The notes below the pieces were generated by a model. The model ran no database searches and was not told where the DNA came from. It worked only from the letters and a program-made list of their open reading frames with translations. Below are positions 8,742-18,598 of a DNA stretch of 64,000 nt, one piece after another. The translations under genes and the position numbers were made by a program. The DNA is from Paraburkholderia hospita (lineage in GTDB: Bacteria; Pseudomonadota; Gammaproteobacteria; Burkholderiales; Burkholderiaceae), in assembly GCF_002902965.1 (NCBI RefSeq), contig NZ_CP026107.1:930001-994000 (forward strand), read 5' to 3'. How positions within the stretch are numbered: position 1 is the first letter of the stretch; the number at the start of each line of letters is the position of its first letter.

Positions 8742-9169
8742 AACGACTATTACTCGCTGCGCTCGCAGCCTGCCTTGTCGCGACTTGCGTTCATGCGCAA
8801 AGCAACGCGTCCGGCCCGTTCGTCACGCCCGCGGGCACACTGCAATTCTCGCGTGTAGACCGCGATTACGTGGGGATGCTCGACAAGGTTATTTTCGATC
8901 GCTTCGGCGCGAACACGCTCACGCATTTCGATGACCTCGACGACGCCAGTCAAACTGTCACGCGTGCGCTTGTGCAGACCGATTCCGGCCCGGTGCTGTA
9001 CGACTTTCGCCGTCAACCGCCACTCGTGCAGCGCTCGGGTAAGCGCATGACGGTCAAGCGCGTGTTCTGGCAACCTGACGAAGTCGTGATGCAAAGCTCG
9101 CAAGGCTGGTTCCGGTTCAAAAGCGGCGTGTTGACGAAGCTCCAGTCGTCCAAGACTACTTACCATTGA
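8738..9169 (+). CDS. Small exported hypothetical protein (143 aa)
   Basis: The protein opens with a clear Sec signal peptide, MKRLLLAALAACLVATCVHA, with likely cleavage before QSNASG. The mature part of about 120 residues is soluble, rich in Val, Phe and charged residues, with no Cys. It overlaps the LysR stop codon (ATGA), so it is translationally coupled to the regulator, an unusual pairing for an exported protein. I do not recognise the family. It is probably periplasmic. Confidence 0.75.
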   Translation: MKRLLLAALAACLVATCVHAQSNASGPFVTPAGTLQFSRVDRDYVGMLDKVIFDRFGANTLTHFDDLDDASQTVTRALVQTDSGPVLYDFRRQPPLVQRSGKRMTVKRVFWQPDEVVMQSSQGWFRFKSGVLTKLQSSKTTYH

Positions 9170-9284
9170 TCGCACGCAGCGCAAATACACGCTCGCCAGC
9201 TATGGATTTTTATAAGGCCTTCTCAATGTAAAATGCGATGCCGAGGTATTGGGCAGTCAATAACTAGAATAGACGGGATAGAGC

Positions 9285-9797
9285 ATGCGATCACCAGATG
9301 CGGGGTCATCGTCATTTACCGGCGATACATTATTCGAACTCGGACTGAATATACCGCCGTGGCTAATGATTCCTTTGGCGTTGTTAGCCACCGAGTTGTT
9401 GCCCCTGCCGCTCGACTATGTTGCTGATGTGTTCTTCCCGGACCAGCAGATTGGCGGCCCGGGTCTAGGCTCACGCGGCATCGTCTCTGCCTTGATTCTC
9501 GGTTGCCTGATCGCACCTCTGGCTGAAACCGCATTCAACCAGTGGGGATGCATCACGTTACTTCGCAAGAAATTAGGTGTCAGCCCTTGGACAGCGATCG
9601 TGTTGTCGGCAGCGCTCTTTGCGGCTATGCATACCTATAGCTGGAAATACATGCTGACGACGTTTCCCATTGGTATCGTGCTGGGTTATGTATTCGTAGT
9701 CGAACAAATGCGTCAGGGCCGGGCCTTCTGGATGGTCGCGTTGATTCATTCGTTGCGAAACGCCATTTCTATTGCGCTTGTCCATTACCTGCCGTGA
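9285..9797 (+). CDS. CPBP-family intramembrane metalloprotease-like protein
   Basis: The 170-residue membrane protein has about four hydrophobic segments. Family motifs can be traced: motif 1 as LIAPLAETAFNQWG (one Glu instead of the usual Glu-Glu-x3-Arg), motif 2 as AALFAAMHTY (His) and motif 3 as VALIHSLRN (His). CPBP (CAAX protease and bacteriocin-processing) proteins cleave prenylated or small peptide substrates in the membrane, and some give self-immunity to bacteriocins. The variant motif 1 ending in Gln is seen in a subgroup of the family. It is a stand-alone gene with 115 bases upstream, and it precedes the large five-gene operon on the same strand. Confidence 0.75.
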   Translation: MRSPDAGSSSFTGDTLFELGLNIPPWLMIPLALLATELLPLPLDYVADVFFPDQQIGGPGLGSRGIVSALILGCLIAPLAETAFNQWGCITLLRKKLGVSPWTAIVLSAALFAAMHTYSWKYMLTTFPIGIVLGYVFVVEQMRQGRAFWMVALIHSLRNAISIALVHYLP

Positions 9798-10148
9798 AAA
9801 TAGCGCGGGCGAACGAGTGTCTTTCTTCCGCCCCGTAGCTACGCGAACTCACGTACGAGCCCTCAGGGTATCCCCAGAAATAAAACAATTGACGTGATTG
9901 GTTCGGTTCCCGCGCCTGGCCCGAACGATGTTTGCATTCAGCTTGCAATACTCGAAAAGTTGCCTATCGTCAGTTGTCGGGGCGTTCGTTCCGCGCTTCC
10001 AGGGAACAGTCGCGCGGGCGCATAGAGCGCCGGGCTTGAAATGACAGTCGCGTAGCCAACAAGAGAGAGGTCGTCGTGAAGCCGGTTCCTCCCGCGGTGC
10101 TGTTTTCCGTTTCCGTTGTCGGCGCTGCGGCCGGAGCGTGACGTGTCC
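9798..10148. other. Intergenic region upstream of the five-gene operon
   Basis: No gene is seen. This 351-base stretch should hold the promoter of the large operon. A possible -35-like TTGACG occurs near 9890, and a TTGCAT...TTGCAA pair lies near 9930-9948, but no convincing -10 partner could be fixed by eye. A short GTG frame at 10077 ends at 10141 and is not supported. Base composition switches from moderate to very high GC at about 10070. Confidence 0.4.
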
Positions 10149-12419
10149 ATGCCCGGCGCCGAGATCAACCAGTATGCGGCCGAGCTGGGCACGCAGCTTT
10201 CGGCTGTAGGGACGCAGCCGGCAAACCGGATTGCCTCGCTCCTCCAGGCCGCGACGGAACTTGCGGCGTTGGCCGATCGGTCCGCTGGCTCGATGACCAG
10301 CGCCGAATGGAAGATGGCTGTGTCCCAATGGGAGGCAGCCCGCGACGCCTTCGGCGCCGCGCTGTCAAAGGCACTCCTCGGTCCTCTCGCGGACATCCCG
10401 GGGGTCGCCGCGCTCGCCGACGATCTGGGCAAGCTGTCCACCGAGGGCATCCACGGCAGCGTTGACCTTGGCCCGGTTCATCTCGAAGTCGCCTCGTCGA
10501 TGCTGGTTATCCAGCCCCCCGAGTTTAGCGACCTGGTTGGCACGCCGGACCCGGTCACGATTGGCCCTTACCAGGTCGGGGAGGTTGCGGCCAGCATCGC
10601 GTCGCCATTCGGCGGCGGGGGACCGGGCGGCGGATCGCTGGTCAGACTGCCCGCTGCGGGCGGCTTCGGCGGCACGCTTGAACTGCCGCTTGGCGCCGTG
10701 CAGGTGACTGCATCCGCAGTGCTCGCGACCATCAACGGCCAGCCGTCATTCCTCGCCGTCCTCGGCGTGCAATTCCTGCCGCCTGTCCAGTTGTCCTTTG
10801 GCTTCTCGCTCGACCGCGTCGGTGGGATTGTCGGCGTCAACCGCCGCCTCGATCCTGAGGCATTGCGCGCGGCCGTGCGCACGGGCGGCGCCGGCGATGT
10901 GCTGTTCGCCGTGAAGCCGCCCGCGTCGCCATTGTCGCTCGTGACGGCGATCGACGGGTTCTTCCCCGCCCAGCCCGGCACGCATCTGGTCGGCCCGACG
11001 CTCAAGCTTGCGTGGCTCTCTTTCGGTCCGGCCGGGAGCCTGCTCGGACTGGACCTGGGCGTGATCGTCGAGTTGCCGGCGGGCCGTGTGGCCGTGCTCG
11101 GCGTGGGCCGCATCGCGATTCCTGGGCTCGACGTACTGCTCAATCTGCGGCTCGATGTCCTTGGCCTCGTCGATCCCGTGGAGCAACTGGTCAGCGTGGA
11201 CGCGAGCCTGGTCGACAGCAGCGTGCTTGGCATCTTCGAGGTCTACGGTGACGGCGCGATGCGGCTCAGCTGGGGCAGCTCGGCGTACTTCGTGGTCAGC
11301 GTGGGCGGCTTCTTCCCGGGCTTCAATCCGGAGCCGGCCCGCCTTCCGGCACTGCGGCGTGTCGGCATGACGGTGAACAACCCGGTGCCCATCATCGACA
11401 TCCGCACCGAGGGCTATTTCGCCTTCACGACCAATACCTTGCAATTCGGCGGGCGGATGGAGGTCTCCATCTCGCTTGGCATCGAGGCGCATGGATTCGT
11501 CGAGGTCGATGCACTCGTCCAGTTCCGCCCGTTCCATTTCGAAGCGCATATCGCGGCGGGTTTCGGTGTGTCGGTGGAGGGCTTCAGTTTTGCGTCGGTC
11601 ACGCTGTCGGGCATGATCGGTGGCCCGGGTCCCATCGTGATACGCGGCACGCTCTCGATCAGCGTGTTCCTCTTTTCTCTGGACTGGGACGAAACCTTCA
11701 CGTTGGGCAGCGGGCCCGCCGATGCGCTGCCCGCGCCCGTCTCCCTGCTGAAGCTCATCGCTGAAGAGCTTGGCAAGCCGCAGAGCGTGCAGAGCGCGAG
11801 CATCGCGGACGCGCAGGTGGTGCTGAAGCCGCGTCCCGGCACGCCGGGACTGGCGGCCGTGCCGGCGACGGGCGCGCTGCAGGTCTTGCAGCACCGCGCG
11901 CCGCTGGGCTTGCTGATCGACCGTGCCGATGGACGTCCGCTGGGTGGGCCACAAGGCGTGAAGGTGGACGGCGGAAGCGGCGACGTGACCGAGCGCTTCA
12001 GCCCCGGAAGCTACATTACGCTGACGCAGGCGGAAGCACTGAACCGGCCTCCATTCGATGTGCTGCCCGCCGGCCGCGTGCTCTCGTTGGCCGATCCGCT
12101 GCTCAATGCGAACCGAACGCCCGAGGACCGCGAGGTCGAGCAGATCGTCATTGTCGGCAGCCGGATCGTGAGCGAACACGAGTGGACACTGCTGACGCCG
12201 CTCGGCGAGCTGTCCGCGATGGTGGGAGCGGCAGCGCGCCCGCCCGCCCTCAGCGACGCCGCGCCGGTCATCACCGCGACAGCGGAACAATGGAGCGCGT
12301 CGAACACCGGCGAAGTCTTCGGCAGCGCCACGGCAGCGCATCAGTCTGCTCGCTATCGCGGCGGCATTGCGCTTGCCGCCAGCGATGCGGCGGCACCCGT
12401 CGACCTCGCCACGGTGTAG
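10149..12419 (+). CDS. DUF6603-domain protein (first gene of five-gene operon)
   Basis: The protein of about 756 residues is dominated by alternating hydrophobic beta strands with many Gly-Gly turns. I recognise the DUF6603 pattern: LNLRLDVLGLVDP, then VSVGGFFPGFNP before PARLPALRRVG, and FGGRMEVSISLGIEAHGFVE. DUF6603 proteins are large uncharacterised proteins of actinobacteria, myxobacteria and others; the repeats look like amphipathic beta strands of a barrel or solenoid. There is no signal peptide. The N-terminal 100 residues are helical. The ATG at 10149 is preferred; a TTG at 10116 is possible. The next gene begins six bases after the stop. The gene is much richer in GC than its left flank. 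Confidence 0.78.
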   Translation: MPGAEINQYAAELGTQLSAVGTQPANRIASLLQAATELAALADRSAGSMTSAEWKMAVSQWEAARDAFGAALSKALLGPLADIPGVAALADDLGKLSTEGIHGSVDLGPVHLEVASSMLVIQPPEFSDLVGTPDPVTIGPYQVGEVAASIASPFGGGGPGGGSLVRLPAAGGFGGTLELPLGAVQVTASAVLATINGQPSFLAVLGVQFLPPVQLSFGFSLDRVGGIVGVNRRLDPEALRAAVRTGGAGDVLFAVKPPASPLSLVTAIDGFFPAQPGTHLVGPTLKLAWLSFGPAGSLLGLDLGVIVELPAGRVAVLGVGRIAIPGLDVLLNLRLDVLGLVDPVEQLVSVDASLVDSSVLGIFEVYGDGAMRLSWGSSAYFVVSVGGFFPGFNPEPARLPALRRVGMTVNNPVPIIDIRTEGYFAFTTNTLQFGGRMEVSISLGIEAHGFVEVDALVQFRPFHFEAHIAAGFGVSVEGFSFASVTLSGMIGGPGPIVIRGTLSISVFLFSLDWDETFTLGSGPADALPAPVSLLKLIAEELGKPQSVQSASIADAQVVLKPRPGTPGLAAVPATGALQVLQHRAPLGLLIDRADGRPLGGPQGVKVDGGSGDVTERFSPGSYITLTQAEALNRPPFDVLPAGRVLSLADPLLNANRTPEDREVEQIVIVGSRIVSEHEWTLLTPLGELSAMVGAAARPPALSDAAPVITATAEQWSASNTGEVFGSATAAHQSARYRGGIALAASDAAAPVDLATV

Positions 12420-12425
12420 CGAATC

Positions 12426-14981
12426 ATGGCGAACAACAACTTCTATTCCCACTTCGACAAGGCGCTGCGAGCCGGTGCGACGGCCGCCGGCGGCGGCAGG
12501 CTGCGGGGCCAGGCCGAGGTGAAGCTGGTCGATCTCAACGATGCGACGAACCGGGCCATCGCCAATGCGAGCTACGAGCTGTTCGGCCCGGGCGACGTCG
12601 AGCGGCTGGCAGCGGGCGCGATCACGCGGCGTTTTCCCGCGCCGTTTGCAAGCAATGCCGAAGTCACCAAGCTCGCCCTGGTGGAATTTTCGGCAGTCGA
12701 CCTGCCGTGGCGCTACACGCCGCAGCTCGCCGGCGCGAATGGCTTGCGTCCCTGGCTCGTGCTGGTGGTCGGCCAGCGATCGGCCAACGACATCGTGCTG
12801 CGTCCCGATGGCCGCGTCACGCTGGGGCTCGTCGCGCAGTTCAATCATCGGCTCGGCGAATCGCTGAAGTGGGCGCACGTCCATGAGGTGGCGGGGCACG
12901 CGACGGTCGCGCGGCTGCTGGCGCCGACGCCTGCCGGTGCGGGCAATTATCTTGACGACACGGAATATGTCGCCTGCCTTGTGCCCGCGTTCACTGCATC
13001 GGGCGACGACGCGTGGGACGGCACCCGGCCGGTGACGTGTGCGCTCTATGACTGGTGGTCGTTTCGTACGGGACCAGCAGGGGACTTCCGCGATCTGGCG
13101 CGCAAGCTCCACAAGGCCGCGCTCGTCCCAAAGCCCGGCGGCAAGCCATTCGGCATCGCGCAGGTGAGCTACGCCAGCCGCGCCGCGCTGCAAAAGACGA
13201 CCCAGCTGCAGACGGCGGGCGCACTGCGCCTTCCTCGCGTGCCGGGCGACCCGCCCGATCCCGCCGACGATGCGCCGCCCAACGATGTCGTCCTGGAGAC
13301 GGCGGCGCTTGCGCGCCGGATCGTCACGCCAGACGGTCGGCCCGTCGTGACTTCGCCGCGCTACGACGCGCCCTTCGGCGATGCGAACGGACCTGACGAT
13401 CCCGTGGATAACGGCTGGATTGCGCAGCTCCGTAACGATCCGCGGCTGCGCGGCGCCGCCGGCCTCGGAGCATGGAACGCGGTCGAATGGCAGGACAGGA
13501 TCAGCGCCGCCGCAGCCTTGAAGGCGGGAGACCTCGCGATTGCCGCCGGCCGCATCCGTCATGTGGCGCTGGGTGTCGAGGTGAGCCGTTCGCTGTGGCG
13601 CCGCCGGTTGCCGGCCGATTCGCCCGAGCGTATCGCCGTGCTGATGTCTTCGCTGGGTCGATTGCTGACGACGGCTGGCCGATCCGCACTCGACGAAGTC
13701 GCCGGCCGCACCCCGCAGTTGAGCCGCGCGTTGCTGTCGTCGGCGGCGCGGCGCGCGCTGCGGCCCGGTCCCGCGCGCACTGCGCTGTCCGCCGATGGCC
13801 GTGCGCCGTTCGGGGCCGTCATCGCCGCCGCCAACGAATGCCCGGACGACCGAGCGGACCCCGCCGGCATCCACTCGACCGGGCGCGACCCCGATGCAGC
13901 CGTCAAGCAGGCGATCGTCGAGGCTGCACGCGGCGACATGGGCCTTGCCGACGCCGTCCTGCAGCGCCTCGGTTCGCACCCGGGTCCGGGCGCCGTCGCC
14001 GCGGCGCTCCGCGCGCTTGCCGCGGGGCCCGGCGGCAAGCCTGATCTCGAGGCGGTGAAACGCTTCCTCGCCACGCGAACGTTTCCGGAGCCGGACCCCT
14101 CGGTTCTCGAGTGGGACGGCTGGATGAACGAGCATGCGGCGCACGAGCCCTGTCGCACGCTCGATCTCGACGCGTTCGCCGGCATCGTGTCCAAAGCGAT
14201 CGACCCCACCGTGGCGCGTCCGCCTGCCGTCGAACGCGTGCTGGCGACGCTGCCCGGCATCGAGCACATCGGTCCCGTCGAGATCGAGCCTGAACTCGAT
14301 CTTCCGCTCTGGAGCTTCGTGTCCGAACGGGCGCCCGACTGGATGCTGCCCGGGGCAGGCGACCTGCTCGACGGCGATGTGGTCGCGCTCGGGACCAACC
14401 CCGTGTTCGTCGAATCGTACTTGGTCGGCGCCAATCATCAGGCGAGCGCCGAGCTTCGCTGGCGCAACGTTCCGCTCGTCACACGCTGGTCGCCGCTGCG
14501 CAAGTTCTGGCAGCGCAAGAGCAGCGTGCTGGACATCGTGCCGATCCGCCAATGGAAGGCCGCCGACCCGCTCGGCAGCGCAGCGTTGCTGCCGCCGGAT
14601 CATCCGGGTGACGAGGCCGTCGTCGCTTTCCGCACGACGCTGTTTCGCCGCTACCCGTCGACGGTGGTCTACCTGTACCAGCAGGAGAACGACTGGACCG
14701 CGCCGGCCCCGCACCTTGCGCTCGATCTGAACAAGCGCGTGGACCCGAGCTTCACGGGTACGATCGGCCGCGACCTCACCTTCTTCGGCTTTCCCGTCAA
14801 GCCGCAGGAACTGCTCGACTACTGGGTGGTGCTCGAAGAGCCGCCCGCCGGCTACCGTTTCTATCATGCTCCAGACCCGCTCTTGCCGGGTTCGGAGGTC
14901 CACTCCGCCGACTACGCTCACCGCCGTTTTGCGATACCCGTGCGCGTGATGATCGGGCGGCTTCTACACGATCCGGCGTGA
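12426..14981 (+). CDS. Large hypothetical protein, second gene of five-gene operon (851 aa)
   Basis: The protein starts MANNNFYSHFDKALRAGATA and shows no signal peptide or membrane segment. The first third is mixed alpha/beta with PWLVLVVGQRSANDIVLR. A central Ala/Arg-rich helical part follows (420-560). The C-terminal third is aromatic-rich, for example WRNVPLVTRWSPLRKFW and GYRFYHAPDPLLPGSE. No cysteine protease, ATPase or nuclease motif was found. It starts six bases after the DUF6603 gene and ends seven bases before the next gene, so it should be made together with them. The family is not recognised. A structural or scaffold role is only an inference from size and lack of catalytic motifs. 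Confidence 0.8.
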   Translation: MANNNFYSHFDKALRAGATAAGGGRLRGQAEVKLVDLNDATNRAIANASYELFGPGDVERLAAGAITRRFPAPFASNAEVTKLALVEFSAVDLPWRYTPQLAGANGLRPWLVLVVGQRSANDIVLRPDGRVTLGLVAQFNHRLGESLKWAHVHEVAGHATVARLLAPTPAGAGNYLDDTEYVACLVPAFTASGDDAWDGTRPVTCALYDWWSFRTGPAGDFRDLARKLHKAALVPKPGGKPFGIAQVSYASRAALQKTTQLQTAGALRLPRVPGDPPDPADDAPPNDVVLETAALARRIVTPDGRPVVTSPRYDAPFGDANGPDDPVDNGWIAQLRNDPRLRGAAGLGAWNAVEWQDRISAAAALKAGDLAIAAGRIRHVALGVEVSRSLWRRRLPADSPERIAVLMSSLGRLLTTAGRSALDEVAGRTPQLSRALLSSAARRALRPGPARTALSADGRAPFGAVIAAANECPDDRADPAGIHSTGRDPDAAVKQAIVEAARGDMGLADAVLQRLGSHPGPGAVAAALRALAAGPGGKPDLEAVKRFLATRTFPEPDPSVLEWDGWMNEHAAHEPCRTLDLDAFAGIVSKAIDPTVARPPAVERVLATLPGIEHIGPVEIEPELDLPLWSFVSERAPDWMLPGAGDLLDGDVVALGTNPVFVESYLVGANHQASAELRWRNVPLVTRWSPLRKFWQRKSSVLDIVPIRQWKAADPLGSAALLPPDHPGDEAVVAFRTTLFRRYPSTVVYLYQQENDWTAPAPHLALDLNKRVDPSFTGTIGRDLTFFGFPVKPQELLDYWVVLEEPPAGYRFYHAPDPLLPGSEVHSADYAHRRFAIPVRVMIGRLLHDPA

Positions 14982-14988
14982 GGCGCGC

Positions 14989-17900
14989 ATGAGTACGGTC
15001 GAAGTGCTTGCCCCGCTCCGGCTCGAGACGCGCTTCGTGCCGCCCGAGCAACGTACTGATGGCGTCGCGCAGTGGATGCTGCGGCTGCGCGTCTACCCGG
15101 ACGATTTCTCGGTGCCCCGCATCGTTGCGCCGCCCGCCACGGACGAACTCGACAGGCTCGCGGAGGCGATCGGCCGCATGGCGGGGCCGGCGCCATTGTC
15201 CGAAGCCGATGCGTTTGGCCTGTTCGCGGGCTTCGTCGGCGCTGGCCGCGCGCTCGCGCTGTGGCGTCAGCACGTGATCACGGACAGCGAAGGGCAGCTC
15301 GCACTCGATCGCACGGGCGAAACCGGCCACACGTCGTTCCGGGTGTACGGCGCCGTGGGGCTGCCCGAAGAGATCGACGTCTGGTTCGTCCACGCGGACG
15401 GCACGCGGCAACTGGCTGCAACGCTCACGCCGGACCGCGCCGCCATCGCCGAGGACATGGATCTCGCACAGTTCACGGCGGGTGGCCTTGCGAGCGGCAC
15501 GCTGCCGGATACCTGGTGGCTCTCGTATCCGCGAGCCGTCAAGGTCGGTCTCGGGATCGACATCGATGTGGGCGCGGTGCCGCCCGTGCTGGACGCGCTG
15601 GTCGTGCTCGGCATCGGAGAGACCGATGCCGCTGAACTCGTCGATGCGCACAACGCGTCGGCCAGAATGGCGGTGCTCGCGCCAGGCACGCCGACCAACA
15701 CCGTCGCCGGCGAGCCGACCACGGACTTTGGTGAGCATGCCGAAACGGTTTATCCGCTGTTGCATGCGAAAGCCGCCGACCAGATGTCGACGGAGTCCGT
15801 GCTGAGCGGCCTGACGGGCCGTGTTGCACCCGCTGCGTTGCCGATGCTCGGCGGCGAGCTCGATTACTACGGTCCGGGGTCGCTGGCGGTGCAGGGGTTC
15901 TGGCCCGCGCTGTGGGGACGGTATCTGCGGGATGTGACGGGCGCGGGCGAGACGGAAATCGAACTCGCGCGCTGGGCGATCCGCTACCTCGCCGTCGAAG
16001 GTCCTCGTCCGGCATTCAGGGTGGGGGAGCAGCCCTATGGTCTGCTGCCGACCTCCGCTTTCGCGAACTGGATCGATGAGCCGGGCGACGCGCTCGCCGC
16101 GATCGAAAGCCGTGTCCGCAGTTGGGCGCTGCCGTGGCGGAGCGCGACGGCCAGCGCGAATCGCGCGGCGCGCGTGCAGGTGAACGGTCAGGATTCACGC
16201 GGCCTCTTGAGCGTGCTCGGTCTGCATGCGCCGAGCCGCTACTGGGGCGTGCGCGCGACCGCCGATCTCTACCAGTTGCAAGCGCTGCGCCTTTCCCACG
16301 GCATGCCGCCGCTCGATCATCAATGGGATGACGCGGCCGCCGACGCGCTGCGCGGTGTGCCCTCGCCGCTTCATCCCGTCGGACGCGCGCCCGGACGCGG
16401 CGCCATTCCCGGCCCGCCGCGCGACGAACAGGAGAAGATCGAACTCCTGAAGCGCCTGCCGACGATGGACCCGGAGCTGCTTCTCGGCTTGCGTGCCGAA
16501 CTGGGTCTGGTCGGGCACCTGATGCGCGAGACGCTGATCGCCGGTCGCGCGATCGTCGGTGATGCCTTCCGCCGGCTCCAGCAGGGCATCCCCATTAGTC
16601 TCGGGCAGCCGCTCGCCTGGGACGACCAGGCGGCATATCGCGACGCGCTTTTTGCGGGCAGCGACGGTGCCGTCCAAACGCTTCGGACCGCGAACGATCC
16701 TGCGGGCCGGGTGCTGGCGCAGCGCTTTGCCGATGTGCAAGAGGCCCTGGGGGTGATAGCCGATCTGTGGGACAGGATGGCGCGCCCGCTGTTTCGCGCC
16801 GCGCTGGCCGCGCTGGATACCGCGGCCTTTCGCGTCGATCCGTGGCTCACGGGTCTGGCGGAACGTCGGCTGCAGCGGCTGATCTCGGCGCGTGCGCCAT
16901 TCCGCCTCGGCGTGTACGGCTGGGTCGATGCGCCCGCACCGTTCGACGCTGCGCCAGACGGCCCGCTGGCACCCGGACCGACCGTGGCAGGACTGCTGCA
17001 CGCGCCGTCCCCGGCGCAGGCCATGACGGCCGCGTTGCTGCGCGACGCGGCCGTCCGGCATCCAGGGATCGACCGGTGGCGTCTCAATCTCGACAGTGCG
17101 AAGGTGCGCGCGGCTGCCGCACTGGCCGAGCGCGTCCGGCTGGGCGTGCATCCGTATGAGGCGCTGGGACTCGAGGTCGAAAGGATTGCGGGCGACTGGG
17201 ACGTAGTCCGTACGTTGCGGGAAACCTATCCGCTGGCCGCCGACCAGCAGCAGCGCCGCGTGTGCGATGGTCAGAAGGTATTGGCCGCGGCGCGCGACGG
17301 CACGCTGGCCGCGGGGCTGCCCGCCGATCTCGCCGCGCGTCTCGCGCCGCTGGACGAGGTGCTCGACACTTACGCTGACCTGCTCGTGGCGGATGGCGTC
17401 CACGCGCTCGTCACCGGCCATGCCGATCTTGCCAACGCTGCAATGGAAGCGGCCGCCGGCCTTGGCGCGCCGCCGGAGTTGCGTGCGATCCGCACGCCGC
17501 GCGAGGCGACCACCGTCAGGGTCAGCGCATGGGTGCTTCTGCCTGCCGCCGCCACGCCCGTCGGCCCCGATGCGGACCCGGCCGCCGTCGCCGATCCGAC
17601 GTGGGATGCTGCGCTTGCTCCGATACTCGGAGGAACGGACGACGGGGCTTCGAGCGCCTCGCTCACGGGCGGCGCCTACGAAGGTCTGCCCAACACGGCC
17701 GATACCGACCTGCGCGCGGCCATTGCCGCCGATCTCGGCGCGCGGCTCGTCCAGCTCGTTGCGCTCGTGCAGTCCGCGCACGACGCCCTCGCGGCGCTCG
17801 ATCGCGCCGCCGCCGGGGCGAGCCAGGCCGTGACGGACGCGGCGGCGCGCTGGAACATCGATCTGGGCGCCACGCTGCCGACCAGTTCCGCCGATGCCGG

Positions 17901-18585
17901 GCCCGGCACGGCCGAGCGGCGCGATGCGATCGTCGCGGCGTTGGCCGACCGGCTTCAGACGGCAGCGTCGCAGCCGCCCGCCGACGTGCGGCGCGCGCTG
18001 CGCACGCTGGCCGGCCGTCCGGAACTGCCGGTGATTCCGATCGTGCCGCGCGCCGTATTGCCCGTGCTGCGCTTGCGCCCAGGCCTCGATCGGGAGTGGC
18101 TCGAAATCGTTGCCGCCGTGCGGCCGCGGCTGGCTGCGCTGGAGGCGCGTCAGCTCGACGTGGCACAGCCTGCATGGCCCAGCGCCATCGCCGCTCCCGG
18201 TGGATCTACCGACCCGTGGCATGCGACGGGCCCCGTCGTGCTCGCGTATGGTCCGGGGCTGTCGAGTTTTGGAAGCAAGGTGGCGCTTGCCGCAATCGAC
18301 GGCTGGAGCGAATCGGTCCCGAGCCGCCGTCATACGACCACGGCGGCGTTCGGCTTCAATGCGCCGAAATCGCGGGCGCCGCAAGCGGTGCTGGTCGCGG
18401 TGCCGCCCGATCTGACACAGCGGCTCGACAACGCTGGCCTGCTCGACGTGGTGCTCGAAACACGCGAAATGGCCCACGCGCGCACGCCTGCGCAGAACGT
18501 CGCGGCATCGTTGCCGCACGCGATGTCGACGGCGCTCGTGAGCGCGCGGTCGCCGTTGTCGTTTCTCGCCAACTGGCCTGCGTGA
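14989..18585 (+). CDS. Very large hypothetical protein, third gene of five-gene operon (1198 aa)
   Basis: The protein starts MSTVEVLAPLRLETRFVPPE. Recognisable features are compositional: LDYYGPGSLAVQGFWPALWG near 290, FRVGEQPYGLLPTSAFANWI near 345, a long Ala/Leu/Arg-rich helical region (450-900) and a C-terminal part with RRHTTTAAFGFNAPKSRAPQ and then AVLVAVPPDLTQRL. No membrane segments, signal peptide or nucleotide-binding motif are seen. The ATG at 14989 lies seven bases after the upstream stop. The downstream gene starts 13 bases after its stop, with GAAGGAG as Shine-Dalgarno. I cannot name a family. Confidence 0.8.
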   Translation: MSTVEVLAPLRLETRFVPPEQRTDGVAQWMLRLRVYPDDFSVPRIVAPPATDELDRLAEAIGRMAGPAPLSEADAFGLFAGFVGAGRALALWRQHVITDSEGQLALDRTGETGHTSFRVYGAVGLPEEIDVWFVHADGTRQLAATLTPDRAAIAEDMDLAQFTAGGLASGTLPDTWWLSYPRAVKVGLGIDIDVGAVPPVLDALVVLGIGETDAAELVDAHNASARMAVLAPGTPTNTVAGEPTTDFGEHAETVYPLLHAKAADQMSTESVLSGLTGRVAPAALPMLGGELDYYGPGSLAVQGFWPALWGRYLRDVTGAGETEIELARWAIRYLAVEGPRPAFRVGEQPYGLLPTSAFANWIDEPGDALAAIESRVRSWALPWRSATASANRAARVQVNGQDSRGLLSVLGLHAPSRYWGVRATADLYQLQALRLSHGMPPLDHQWDDAAADALRGVPSPLHPVGRAPGRGAIPGPPRDEQEKIELLKRLPTMDPELLLGLRAELGLVGHLMRETLIAGRAIVGDAFRRLQQGIPISLGQPLAWDDQAAYRDALFAGSDGAVQTLRTANDPAGRVLAQRFADVQEALGVIADLWDRMARPLFRAALAALDTAAFRVDPWLTGLAERRLQRLISARAPFRLGVYGWVDAPAPFDAAPDGPLAPGPTVAGLLHAPSPAQAMTAALLRDAAVRHPGIDRWRLNLDSAKVRAAAALAERVRLGVHPYEALGLEVERIAGDWDVVRTLRETYPLAADQQQRRVCDGQKVLAAARDGTLAAGLPADLAARLAPLDEVLDTYADLLVADGVHALVTGHADLANAAMEAAAGLGAPPELRAIRTPREATTVRVSAWVLLPAAATPVGPDADPAAVADPTWDAALAPILGGTDDGASSASLTGGAYEGLPNTADTDLRAAIAADLGARLVQLVALVQSAHDALAALDRAAAGASQAVTDAAARWNIDLGATLPTSSADAGPGTAERRDAIVAALADRLQTAASQPPADVRRALRTLAGRPELPVIPIVPRAVLPVLRLRPGLDREWLEIVAAVRPRLAALEARQLDVAQPAWPSAIAAPGGSTDPWHATGPVVLAYGPGLSSFGSKVALAAIDGWSESVPSRRHTTTAAFGFNAPKSRAPQAVLVAVPPDLTQRLDNAGLLDVVLETREMAHARTPAQNVAASLPHAMSTALVSARSPLSFLANWPA

Positions 18586-18598
18586 AGGAGCGTGCACG

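Noticed and set aside
10746..14921. A 1391-codon open frame on the minus strand opposite the giant operon
   Set aside because: It is antisense to two strongly coding genes, Arg/His/Gln-rich without domains, and arises from the GC-rich codon pattern of the plus strand.
16195..18597. An 800-codon minus-strand frame opposite the 1198-aa protein gene
   Set aside because: Same GC-driven shadow pattern; no homology-like motif.
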